From Nostoc sp. NIES-4103 (GTDB lineage: Bacteria; Cyanobacteriota; Cyanobacteriia; Cyanobacteriales; Nostocaceae), in NCBI RefSeq assembly GCF_002368335.1, contig NZ_AP018288.1, forward strand, positions 2,863,039 to 2,927,038: DNA of 64,000 nucleotides, in the 5' to 3' direction. Position 1 is the stretch's first letter, and each line of letters opens with the position of its first letter. This document shows, piece by piece, positions 25,535 to 34,275 of the stretch. Both the position numbers and the translations under genes were made by a program. The notes beneath the pieces were generated by a model. That model was not told the DNA's origin. It was given only the letters and a program-made list of their open reading frames with translations, and did not search any database.

Positions 25535-27565
25535 CTACTTCCAATCTTCCCAGTTTTGATTAAAAATTGATGTATTGGGGAAGGCTGTGGGATTGCCATT
25601 TTTCTCTAACAGACGTTTCAAGGCTTCCAGTTGCGGTTCTGGTTGGGGTAAATCGTCTACTAGTTCATAGGGTGCAACGGCATTTTTGAGGGCAAAAGCT
25701 GCAACAGTCCCCGCCGCCGCGCCAGCAGACCATTCAAAGGAGTGTACCCGATAAGCAGCCGCAGCAATGTGACTAGTCGCTATACTTTTACCTCCTACCA
25801 ACAAATTATCAATTTTCTGGGGAATCATCGCTCGCAGGGCAATTTGGAAGGGATAGGCTTGTCCCGCACCGCGCCTTTCACCTGGACGTTCTGTGTTACC
25901 AGGGGTTTCTGGTGGGCTTTGCACCATGCAAGGATGAAAGTCTATGGCGTAGTGACCAATACCTACAGCATCCGGGAAAATAGTAGAACGAGTCCGCCGC
26001 ATCGCTTGTTCTGGTGGAATTTTACCTTCAATTACTGATACAGCTTCTAAACCAGCAAGTGCTGCTTTTAACTGACGATACATATCTGCTGGTAGAGTGT
26101 TACGGTAATATTCATCATTGTAATTACGGCGAGAAATATCAATTTCCCAAATGCCAAAGCCTCCAGGTTGTCCCCAACTAGGTCGTCCAATAATGCGCCG
26201 TCCTTCTCGCATATAAGGATACTTTGATAAACCATGCACTGTGCCCATGGGGGAATCTATACCTGTTAACAAGCGGTTATTGGGTCGTGGCTGCTTTACA
26301 CCTTCCCCCAGTTGCGAATCTGTAGTGCCAGCTACCAGCCAGTAATAATATGAAAGGGCATTTTCTTCAGCTTTGCCCAGACTTTCTGTCCGCAGTCCCC
26401 CCATCCAACCCCCAGGATTTAATTGTCCAGCGGCTTGCAGTTGTTGACGAGTGTAAATCAAGTTGTCAGCAGGGGTTCCGGGGCGGTAGTCGTTCCCCCA
26501 AGTCCAGTTTTGCATGGAGATGTCGCCCGGTGTGGCAGCTGTGAAGCTGACGCCGCCAAATTTCGTAGGTTGCCCTTTGGTAGGACTCCAAATGCGACGG
26601 TAGGTGAAAACTAAATCAAAATTTGCCAGTCGGGATAGTTCATAACTGAAGTATGGGGAGTATTGTAAATAGAATGGGGGCATTGTCTGCGGTTGTGGTT
26701 CCTTAGTTGCCTCCATGGCAAAAGTATAAGTAAAGCCTTGAGTGCAATAGGGGTCGTTTGTGGCGCTGGAAGCAGAAGGTTCTAGGTAGGAACGTTCATC
26801 AATACCTAATCTGTAGGGAACATCTGCGAGGGCAATAATTTCTCCAGTTTCGCTAGCGTCTACGACGTACCACTTGGGGGTATTGCTTTTAACTTCTTTG
26901 GGAACTAAGCGGATAATGCTTTTGGTAAATTGAGAAGAGTTTTGGTAACTATAAGCATCTTCAATGGTTTGAGATAAAGGAAAGGTGTTGATGGATGGTG
27001 CGCCTTTTGCAGGTTGATGTTGAATAGCGATCGCACCATTAATAATTTTGCCATCAGGACTAATTTCTAATTCCTTAATCACGGTGTTGGGGAACCATTG
27101 TAACTTGCCTTTGCCCCGTTTTTCGGCATTTTTGAGCATTTGCACCAAAATCGTATGAGCATCACGGGGAAGAAAGCAAGAGTCGCTTACCCAGCAGTCA
27201 CCAGGATTCAGTTCACCATACTTACGCCCAATGCGATCGCGCAGTTCCCGGTAGCCGCGAGAATAGAATTGCAGAGATCGCTGTTTTGGTCGTTCGTCTA
27301 ACGCAGATGTCCCTTGAGAAGATATTTGTCCTCCCAGCCAGTCAGTAATTTCTGTTAGACAAACTGTTCTTCCTGCTAATAATCCCTCGTATGCTGTGGC
27401 GACACCGGATAGACCACCACCCACAACTAAAATTTCGCAATTAACGGTTTTGTCTGGGGTTCTTGGTGGTGCGGCGATAACAGCAGAATATGGTGCAATG
27501 CAGGTAGATATTAAACTAAGACTAATGAGTGATGTCTGAACAGCAACTTTGTGTCTGCGCTTCAT
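25535..27565 (-). CDS. Secreted FAD-dependent oxidoreductase
   Basis: A 676-residue protein with an N-terminal signal peptide (KRRHKVAVQTSLISLSLIS..., ending near VIAAPP). The FAD-binding motif ILVVGGGLSGVATAYEG follows, then LGGQISSQGTSALDE. The family (FAD_oxidored) contains uncharacterised flavoproteins, some near polysaccharide lyases. Conserved YVVDASETGEIIALADVPYRLG and DNLLVGGKSIATSHIAAAAYR support a complete enzyme. It should be periplasmic or extracellular; the substrate is unknown. Monocistronic by spacing. Confidence 0.88.
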   Translation of the reverse strand: MKRRHKVAVQTSLISLSLISTCIAPYSAVIAAPPRTPDKTVNCEILVVGGGLSGVATAYEGLLAGRTVCLTEITDWLGGQISSQGTSALDERPKQRSLQFYSRGYRELRDRIGRKYGELNPGDCWVSDSCFLPRDAHTILVQMLKNAEKRGKGKLQWFPNTVIKELEISPDGKIINGAIAIQHQPAKGAPSINTFPLSQTIEDAYSYQNSSQFTKSIIRLVPKEVKSNTPKWYVVDASETGEIIALADVPYRLGIDERSYLEPSASSATNDPYCTQGFTYTFAMEATKEPQPQTMPPFYLQYSPYFSYELSRLANFDLVFTYRRIWSPTKGQPTKFGGVSFTAATPGDISMQNWTWGNDYRPGTPADNLIYTRQQLQAAGQLNPGGWMGGLRTESLGKAEENALSYYYWLVAGTTDSQLGEGVKQPRPNNRLLTGIDSPMGTVHGLSKYPYMREGRRIIGRPSWGQPGGFGIWEIDISRRNYNDEYYRNTLPADMYRQLKAALAGLEAVSVIEGKIPPEQAMRRTRSTIFPDAVGIGHYAIDFHPCMVQSPPETPGNTERPGERRGAGQAYPFQIALRAMIPQKIDNLLVGGKSIATSHIAAAAYRVHSFEWSAGAAAGTVAAFALKNAVAPYELVDDLPQPEPQLEALKRLLEKNGNPTAFPNTSIFNQNWEDWK

Positions 27566-27737
27566 GATTTGAGAACTCTGTCTACTCCTGTGTCAATTTG
27601 TAGACGGTAGCATCGAGGAAATGTTCATCACAAGCGCCTTTTGGACAGTTTCCCCAGAATGTCCCTCAAGATAATGGGTTGAGAAATATTCTTGAATTGC
27701 TCACTTCACCAAAGTTTTAAGAGTAAGAAAAATTCAG

Positions 27738-29048
27738 CTATTCATATGTCAGAATCTCGTTTAGTGTAACCAACCATTGGTAACATGGCTCATCAATGGG
27801 AGCAATGTCTCTTCGTCGCTGTGCTAAAGATTCTGTGTAAGCTGTCAGCCAAGCAGAAGCCAGTTCTTGCTCAGTTGCAGCCTCTTGAGCCAATGTTCGA
27901 ACAAACTGTTGGTCAACCCATTCTTCAAAAGTGAGAATTTCAAGGGATATCCCAAATATTTCTTCAATTTCCTGACATCTAGGCGTCAGTTCATCAATTC
28001 GTTCAGGTTCAAGACTTGTGACAAAACCAGCCTTTATAATTGCGGGATGTACTTCTAATTTTTCTGATAATTCCTCAATCTCATCTCGCAAGTATGACTT
28101 ACCATACTTTGCATCCCAAGCTTCCACAATTTGCCTATCCTCTAGAAGTTCAATATCGCCGACATTTCCATGCTTTTTATTTGCTGAGCGCATTTGTGAA
28201 AGGGGTTTTAGCAAACTGTTTGGAAAAACTTGGTATTCTTGCATAGCTTGATACAGGCTATGCATAGCTATCTCCATCAATCGAGCAGCATAATCAGATT
28301 GATTAATGTGACGCAATATAAGACTTAATGAGATACCTTTATCAACAATTGTGATTTCCAGAAATGAGGTCAGCTTTTCCACAGCCTGTACAGCTAATCT
28401 TCTAAAGTTATCCGCTTGATTAAGCAGTTGCGAAAGTAAATAGCGTAGTGCAACTTCAGAAACCACTTCATTTTTTTCAATTCCTTCAACAAGATTTAGC
28501 CATTCAGAACGTGCGCCTCTGATATTTGCTTTATATACAGATGAATATGGATAATTTTCTGCTAAACTGCGTGTCATCATGAAACCATCCGCATTCAATC
28601 TTAGCAGTTCATATTTTCGTAGAACAGGTGTAATATATTGCTTATCAAGAGAACGCATAGAGATTCCATCGCACCAAGAAAAGTCTCTTGAACTCTTACT
28701 ACCTTTGTGTAATCTAATATTTTGTTCTGGCTCAATTGCTTTAACGCACAACTGTAAAATAGTCAGACCAACTAATGCTCTACCAACTTCACTAGTTACT
28801 GACTGTACAAGTTTATCTAAAAGATATTTGTGTGCTTCTGTCAGTTGCAAAAAATTAATATTCGATGAATCGTCTCTGCACAATATAATCTGTCTTTCCA
28901 AGTAACCTCTAGAAAGTTCTACTGCTATTTTTTTGTACCGTATATTTGCAGCTTGATTCATTCCTCCTTCTTGAAATAATTGAACTGTTCCATCAGTTAA
29001 AACTAATTCACTTCTATTTGTATATACTCTCAGATGTAGCTCACTCAT
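27738..29048 (-). CDS. Predicted type II restriction endonuclease (possibly SacI-like)
   Basis: A 436-residue protein encoded seven bases after a cytosine-5 methyltransferase gene, so almost certainly its cognate endonuclease. The likely catalytic site is GDIELLEDRQIVEAWDAKYGK, with D298 and D312-x-K314, a PD-(D/E)XK pattern with the usual spacing. A helical N-terminal part of about 280 residues precedes it and could bind DNA or form the dimer. The C-terminal part continues with YLRDEIEELSEKLEVHP. It resembles, from memory, the SacI family, which would mean recognition of GAGCTC; that is uncertain. There is no cysteine-rich or helicase domain. Confidence 0.7.
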   Translation of the reverse strand: MSELHLRVYTNRSELVLTDGTVQLFQEGGMNQAANIRYKKIAVELSRGYLERQIILCRDDSSNINFLQLTEAHKYLLDKLVQSVTSEVGRALVGLTILQLCVKAIEPEQNIRLHKGSKSSRDFSWCDGISMRSLDKQYITPVLRKYELLRLNADGFMMTRSLAENYPYSSVYKANIRGARSEWLNLVEGIEKNEVVSEVALRYLLSQLLNQADNFRRLAVQAVEKLTSFLEITIVDKGISLSLILRHINQSDYAARLMEIAMHSLYQAMQEYQVFPNSLLKPLSQMRSANKKHGNVGDIELLEDRQIVEAWDAKYGKSYLRDEIEELSEKLEVHPAIIKAGFVTSLEPERIDELTPRCQEIEEIFGISLEILTFEEWVDQQFVRTLAQEAATEQELASAWLTAYTESLAQRRRDIAPIDEPCYQWLVTLNEILTYE

Positions 29049-29055
29049 AATCTGT

Positions 29056-31032
29056 TTAAAGGCTTTTGCGAAGTTGCACGCTTTTAGGATTTAGTGTAGG
29101 AAAGGCATAAGGAATCAAATACTTACCGGGGGGAATTTGTGGGTTAGTTTTATGATTTCTAACTTCGTAGCCTATAGTCCGCAAAGACCGAAGATAGGAG
29201 AATACATTTTCTGATTTTACACCCCACCTATCTGCAAGTTCTATTGCTGAGAATTGAGTTGCAGTACCAATACATCTCGTAACACATTGGATTACGCGCC
29301 ATAGTGGATCAACCTTCAATTTAGGATTAAAAGTTATTATTCCACTAATTCGAGGATTATACTGATAATATCCAGATAACTGCACTAAATCTGCTTTGCC
29401 TGTAGCTTCAGTTAACTTTTCTTCAAAAGCTTTCCAAAGAGATGTAAAGATTTTTAGGTCAAGAACCTTTGCACAAAGCTTAACTGAATGCGTTTCTAGA
29501 ACCCAATCGTCATAGTCATAAGATGGATTAATCTCTATAAAAAATTGATCTTCGTCTGTCCAATTTTCAGTAATACCTGCTGTGATTAGCCAGCATGAAT
29601 TATTCAAATCGTAAGATAGATAAATTTTTACACTTTCAGAAGTTAGTTCTTTAGTCCAGGAAAAGTCAGGAGATATAAATCTGATGGTTTTTCCTTTGTC
29701 TTCATAGTGTGAACGAGTTAAAGACAAAATTTTTCCTGTATAACATAAATCCGCAATTGCAGATTTAGCTTTTTGTGCATAAATCTCTGTTAATTTTCTC
29801 TTACGCTGCCTAAAATTCAGTTTTTTATTATGAGGTAAATAACTTATAAAAAAAGGCAATTCACATTTCATGACTTGCTCTAAAATACTAAGAGCTAATA
29901 TTCTACCTAATTGAGGAGGTACAGAGTTACCAATTTGTTCAATAATAACTTGCCTATTACCAATAATTTCATAGTCATCAGGAATAGTTTGTAACCGCTT
30001 TAATTCTGCAATAGAAAATCTCCGATTTTCCCAACTGAAAGGCCCAGTGTATTGTCCTCCCTGAGCTTTAATTGTTCGCACTGGAGTTGTTGGATCTGCT
30101 TTGTACAGAAAATCTGAAAACTTTGACCTCCAGCTAAATATTGGGTGAGGATAACCCATTTCTTTAGTATAAAAACTATAGTTTAGTCCAGGTGGAATCT
30201 GTTCGAGTAAATGCCCATAGCGTCCGCTTAAACCCACTTCTACATCTGAAATACTAGCACCTTCTACAGCTTCTCCTGCTGAGTAATATAAATTTTGATT
30301 GAGAGAATCAGGGCCATGAGTCGGATATGGAAATAAATATTCACCCTCTTTTAAGCCGACAATAAATAAACGTTCGCGATGTTGAGGAACGCCATAATCA
30401 GCTGCATCAAGAATACGAAAGTAAATATTATAACCAACTTTTCTAAAAGCTTCTTGAATTTCTTGCCAAGCTGCTCCTGCGTTCGCCCCAGTAATTCCAT
30501 ATACATTCTCAAAGAGAAATCCTTTAGGCTGAAGTACATCAAGAATACGAACATATTCTTGAAATAGTGTACCCCTAGCATCATTTGTTCCAGACACTCC
30601 GGCTGCTCTACGCCCAGCAGCAGAGAAGGTTTGGCAGGGTGGGCCTCCAATAATAAAATCAACTTGAAAATTCGATAGCGGTAAATAGTTTCTAATATCA
30701 ATACACACAGGTTTCGAGCCTTCTAGCCATTTTCCAGGTTGAGAATTCCTTTGTAAAGTCTGAACATACTTGGCTTCAAGCTCTACCATTTGAATTATTT
30801 CAAAACCAGCATCATGAAATGCAATGTCTAGCCCACCACCACCAGAAAATAAGCTGAGTGTTTTAATTGGGGTATATCCCTGCTGTATTAGCCGTTGACG
30901 GAGTGCTTTACCAAATTTATCAGTCCATGCAGGTTCTTGTCTCACTCCAAGAATTGCTAAAATCTCTTGGAACCAAGCTTTATTAATTGGCTCAGAGTTA
31001 GACAAATCCAAGGAAAGAGACAACTGTTTCAT
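29056..31032 (-). CDS. DNA (cytosine-5) methyltransferase with long C-terminal extension
   Basis: A 658-residue protein. Motif I is SLFSGGGGLD (60-69), motif IV GGPPCQTFS with catalytic C133, motif VI ENV (175-177), motif VIII QHRER (217-221), and IX-X end at GNSVPPQLGRILALSI near 383. A normal enzyme stops there; this one has about 270 further residues. These include a strand-rich stretch and near 590-650 a possible winged helix (FSAIELADRWGVKSENVFSYLRSLRTIG, shortened here). The N-terminus also has about 55 extra residues before motif I. It modifies host DNA against the endonuclease encoded downstream. The extension could regulate expression or add sequence recognition. Confidence 0.93.
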   Translation of the reverse strand: MKQLSLSLDLSNSEPINKAWFQEILAILGVRQEPAWTDKFGKALRQRLIQQGYTPIKTLSLFSGGGGLDIAFHDAGFEIIQMVELEAKYVQTLQRNSQPGKWLEGSKPVCIDIRNYLPLSNFQVDFIIGGPPCQTFSAAGRRAAGVSGTNDARGTLFQEYVRILDVLQPKGFLFENVYGITGANAGAAWQEIQEAFRKVGYNIYFRILDAADYGVPQHRERLFIVGLKEGEYLFPYPTHGPDSLNQNLYYSAGEAVEGASISDVEVGLSGRYGHLLEQIPPGLNYSFYTKEMGYPHPIFSWRSKFSDFLYKADPTTPVRTIKAQGGQYTGPFSWENRRFSIAELKRLQTIPDDYEIIGNRQVIIEQIGNSVPPQLGRILALSILEQVMKCELPFFISYLPHNKKLNFRQRKRKLTEIYAQKAKSAIADLCYTGKILSLTRSHYEDKGKTIRFISPDFSWTKELTSESVKIYLSYDLNNSCWLITAGITENWTDEDQFFIEINPSYDYDDWVLETHSVKLCAKVLDLKIFTSLWKAFEEKLTEATGKADLVQLSGYYQYNPRISGIITFNPKLKVDPLWRVIQCVTRCIGTATQFSAIELADRWGVKSENVFSYLRSLRTIGYEVRNHKTNPQIPPGKYLIPYAFPTLNPKSVQLRKSL

Positions 31033-31161
31033 TACTTAAGCTATTTTAGAGATCACAGATTACTTTTAACACAAATGACAGACAAGTGTAACAGTGAGGT
31101 AAGCCAGTAAAATGTAATCAATTTTTGGACTGTATTTACTTTTGATTGCGCCAACGGTGAG

Positions 31162-31758
31162 TTAGGTGTTTGAGAATTGGTATGACCATATAATCTGCGG
31201 TCGGCCTAAAGACGAGTTTTGAATTACTTCCAACCCACCACCATCCTCAGTCTGACGAAGCCCAATGAGAATCTCTGCTGTAGTAGGGATTAATCTTTTA
31301 TTTATCAATACTTCTGCTTGATTATCTTGACGCTTGACAACTAAGTAGTCCTCAAATGACCTAGTGGAATCAATTACGTTATTCCATAAACCGCCTTGAA
31401 AACGTAAGTTTCTCCTGCCATAGAGAATATACTTGGAATCATTATGCGTAATCATGTCAACCACTGCTCCAACTAATTGCCATCCTTCACCAACGAATAA
31501 TCCTTTGGGTTTCTTCTCAAAGTTATCAATTTGGATGATTTCATCATCAAAGTTCATCACAGGACGAAGCTGGTCGCTATCCGAACGTGGATCTCTCAAT
31601 GGATTTTTCGACAGTGCCTCTATTTGCCATCTATTGTTTAGACTGTCGTAGTTTGTGTATTCTCTTGTAGCCTCAACAGAATACATAGCAAACAGTGTAA
31701 GGGCTATAAGGGCTAAAACTAGCCCAATTAAGTATTTTGTAGATGGTGCGATGATCAT
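31162..31758 (-). CDS. Membrane-anchored protein, unknown
   Basis: A 198-residue protein with one N-terminal hydrophobic segment (residues 8-27) followed by a soluble domain, probably facing the periplasm. The domain is rich in strands (SKYILYGRRNLRFQGGLWN, FEDYLVVKRQDNQAEVLINK) and contains no cysteine. No family is recognised. It lies 130 bases downstream of the methyltransferase start, same strand but upstream of the restriction system, so it could share its promoter region only. Confidence 0.65.
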   Translation of the reverse strand: MIIAPSTKYLIGLVLALIALTLFAMYSVEATREYTNYDSLNNRWQIEALSKNPLRDPRSDSDQLRPVMNFDDEIIQIDNFEKKPKGLFVGEGWQLVGAVVDMITHNDSKYILYGRRNLRFQGGLWNNVIDSTRSFEDYLVVKRQDNQAEVLINKRLIPTTAEILIGLRQTEDGGGLEVIQNSSLGRPQIIWSYQFSNT

Positions 31759-31910
31759 GTTTCCCTTAACTAAACTTTATCCATTTTTACAAAATGCGAT
31801 TCCCTAAAGGAGCATCATGAAAGCAAGCGATTATGGAACAAAATGAGTTTGAGCTAGAATCAATACCTCTATTACTAGGATTAGAGACCATTTATAAAGT
31901 AAATCTTAAG

Positions 31911-32045
31911 TAGTGGCGTGGCTTGGCTAAAATAGTGCATAAATTTCTTCTAATATCTCTGTGTTCTCTGCGCCTCTGCGGTAGCCTGCGGCAAGCCGCT
32001 TACGCGTCTACGTTAATGCAACATTTTAGTCTTGTCACGCCAGTA
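31911..32045. mobile_element. MITE-like element, family B, copy 1
   Basis: A 135-bp element. Its ends are imperfect inverted repeats of about 28 bp (TAGTGGCGTGGCTTGGCTAA and, on the other side, the complement of TACTGGCGTGACAAGACTAA). The interior carries CTGCGCCTCTGCGG, a GCCTGCGGCAAGCCGC hairpin and TTACGCGTCTACG. Copy 2 is at 43910-44042, with the same core orientation. There is no ORF. Confidence 0.7.
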
Positions 32046-32156
32046 GGGTGTGTTATGGCTTTAGCCTAACGCACCGTCATATCAACGGTGCGTTAGGCGC
32101 TTTTCATATATTTTTTGTTACAAATCATATTGAAATATGCGCCTAACACACCCTAC
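32043..32156. repeat. Inverted repeat, TAGGGTGTGTTA family
   Basis: The ends are TAGGGTGTGTTA and TAACACACCCTA, and an inner hairpin is formed by GCCTAACGCACCGT and its near complement ACGGTGCGTTAGGCG. A related short piece sits at 43876-43909 next to copy 2 of family B. Confidence 0.65.
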
Positions 32157-32290
32157 AAAAATTTTATTTTTACTTTATAAATAACCTCTTATTGTCTTTA
32201 GTAACAACTATATTGGCAGATCATTTACAAGTGAATTTTTCTTGGAAAACTCGACAAACTATAAAGCAATTGCTGCATAGATAAAAGCTT

Positions 32291-32332
32291 CAGATATGAC
32301 GAAATACACCTAATTAAAGCTCGTCATATCTG
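32291..32332 (-). terminator. Hairpin downstream of the hydrolase-NIDO gene
   Basis: CAGATATGACGA and TCGTCATATCTG form a perfect 12-bp stem around an 18-base loop. Read on the minus strand it is followed by AGCTTTTAT. It lies about 80 bases past the stop codon of the gene at 32410. The loop is long for an intrinsic terminator. Confidence 0.45.
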
Positions 32333-32409
32333 GCTTCTAGGATAGTTGATCATGATTTTGCACATTTGTCAACGGCAAAATCACATTTAGTGAGTTTCCA
32401 AATATCCTT

Positions 32410-34257
32410 TTATACTGTCTGGCTATTAGTTCTAGTACGCTTGAGTCTTACTAAAACAAACATACCTACGAGAAATGGTAGCCAAGCCGGCATTTCTGGT
32501 TCACTAACGGATGCATGTTCATTAGTATCAGCTGACAATGGGTTTTGCCTCCATTGCACTAGTCCTGCTTGCATGAATGTCAATCCTGTCACAAATGCAG
32601 TCACGTCATTTGGGTCAATGGCTAACTCCGAGTCCACACCGAGTATGCGGAAAAAGTCTACTCCTAAGTCAAAGCCGAGGTCAGAAAAGAAATATTCCGA
32701 ACCTCCGATGATGTCTGCTATGTATACGGGGTTTAAAGCATCACCCAACCATAGCTCATAAGAATTATCTCCAAGAATTGGCAATATAAAGCTTCTAAAA
32801 TTGATGCCGTTCTCTATAGAGTAATCATATCCAAAAACTAGTTCGGGATCACTCCAAATGACTTCATCAACTTGAGTGGTTGTATACTGGAAAAACCATC
32901 CATCTTCTCGGACATCAGGGAGCAATGGGTTATCTCTAGTGGTACCTGGGGCAGCTCCATCACGGAAAGGAAAGTACCATCGCCCAGGCTTGTTGATATT
33001 GGAACGCTGGTTAAGTGTCAAAATATCGGATGTACCGGAGCCAATCAGGGTCTGTGGAGCACCTACTGCACCGCCAGTATATCCTGCAAACGCGGGCTGA
33101 CCCCCAAGCCCATCTTCTCCGCCACTGGCATCTCCTGTAGTCCATTGAAGATTTCCATAGCGAAACTCAACATCGGTATTGGAACCGGTAAGATCGTTGC
33201 GATCGCGAAGTATTAACTGGAAAGTATTCTGCTTGGAAGGGTTGGAATTGTAATATCCAACGTTATTCCATGTAATTACCGCAGCATCGGCAGTCGGAAC
33301 GCCCAAGTATACTTCTCCGCAGTTTGCACAGCTGGTGTCCACGTCTCCCCAGTATGGAGCGATCATTTCCACCGGAAGACCGCCAAAACCAGATGGAGTA
33401 TATTCTCCATATGCTCCACCAAAGGTAATATTACCGTTGTTATTGATATAAATTGTGGTGTATTTGTTACCGTTGAGGTTAACTTCAAAAGGCAGTTGGA
33501 TAGCATCAGTGCTGCCATCATCGTTACGAGTCATAGCAAGTGTTCCAAAATCGGCTGGGCCACCTAGCCCAGTCATCAGAACATTGTTATCTGTGAGGCT
33601 AGCTACGTCATCTAGGATGAGCCGACGCAAACGCGCGTCGTCGTCTATGGTGCTGTGATTTATAGCCGGATCGCTAAGTAATGTGTTGACATTGACATTA
33701 GTTGCACGGGTAACACTTCTCTCGCCTGTTATCCCGCCCCCTGTCTGAAAATAGTTTGTTGCGCTGACTACGTTATTGGGGACAATTTGCGGGCCTGAAG
33801 AAACAACTGAGTTGATACCTCCGAAGCTGAAGCAGCCAAGAACGTTATCTGCTGCATAGTTTGCTGTCCCCCCACATCTGACAGGATCTAACTGGACGAG
33901 ACGTTGAATAGTAACGTTATTTGAAGCCAACTCGTTAGCAACACGCAAAGCTTGATAACCGCCACGGCTATATCCAATTAGGTAGTTTGTCGAAGAATTA
34001 AACAAATTGAAGTAGTTTGTCGCCTCTTGAACGTCATCCCACTCGAAGACTCGTGAGTAGTAATTTTCGCCCACTAATAAATTTCTGAGGTCTGTATTCA
34101 GGTTATTGATACCTTCGGTGTTGTCAGACAATGGTGGTACTGAGTAACCCTCCATGATTCCAACCACTATAGGCTGTGATAAAGCAGGCTGAATCCACGA
34201 TAGAAACCCGAAAAATGCAGCGGTTGTTGTCAGCGATCTGATCAATGACTGTTTCAC
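32410..34257 (-). CDS. Secreted protein: alpha/beta-hydrolase-like + NIDO domain + C-terminal sorting tail
   Basis: A 615-residue protein from the GTG at 34257 (a TTG lies six codons upstream). A signal peptide ends near ALSQP. Residues 29-200 look like an alpha/beta hydrolase with nucleophile elbow GYSRGG (S97) and a nearby LVQLDPVRCGG. Residues 235-410 resemble a nidogen-like NIDO domain (IQLPFEVNLNG, YINNNGNITFGG, MIAPYWGDVDT, AAVITWNNVGYY). The C-terminus (SEPEMPAWLPFLVGMFVLVR and basic tail) is like PEP-CTERM or PTPA-CTERM sorting signals. A linked GFDLGVDF motif also occurs in the PEP-CTERM protein at 56970. The protein probably sits at the cell surface, perhaps as an adhesin-esterase; this is inference. 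Confidence 0.75.
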   Translation of the reverse strand: MKQSLIRSLTTTAAFFGFLSWIQPALSQPIVVGIMEGYSVPPLSDNTEGINNLNTDLRNLLVGENYYSRVFEWDDVQEATNYFNLFNSSTNYLIGYSRGGYQALRVANELASNNVTIQRLVQLDPVRCGGTANYAADNVLGCFSFGGINSVVSSGPQIVPNNVVSATNYFQTGGGITGERSVTRATNVNVNTLLSDPAINHSTIDDDARLRRLILDDVASLTDNNVLMTGLGGPADFGTLAMTRNDDGSTDAIQLPFEVNLNGNKYTTIYINNNGNITFGGAYGEYTPSGFGGLPVEMIAPYWGDVDTSCANCGEVYLGVPTADAAVITWNNVGYYNSNPSKQNTFQLILRDRNDLTGSNTDVEFRYGNLQWTTGDASGGEDGLGGQPAFAGYTGGAVGAPQTLIGSGTSDILTLNQRSNINKPGRWYFPFRDGAAPGTTRDNPLLPDVREDGWFFQYTTTQVDEVIWSDPELVFGYDYSIENGINFRSFILPILGDNSYELWLGDALNPVYIADIIGGSEYFFSDLGFDLGVDFFRILGVDSELAIDPNDVTAFVTGLTFMQAGLVQWRQNPLSADTNEHASVSEPEMPAWLPFLVGMFVLVRLKRTRTNSQTV

Positions 34258-34275
34258 TTTTTGTCTCTGTATCAA

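Larger units (their letters stand above)
31759..32409. other. Spacer with two adjacent repeat elements
   Basis: No gene is apparent. The stretch contains the family B element (31911-32045), immediately followed by the hairpin repeat at 32043-32156, then A+T-rich DNA and a terminator-like hairpin at 32291-32332. Confidence 0.6.
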
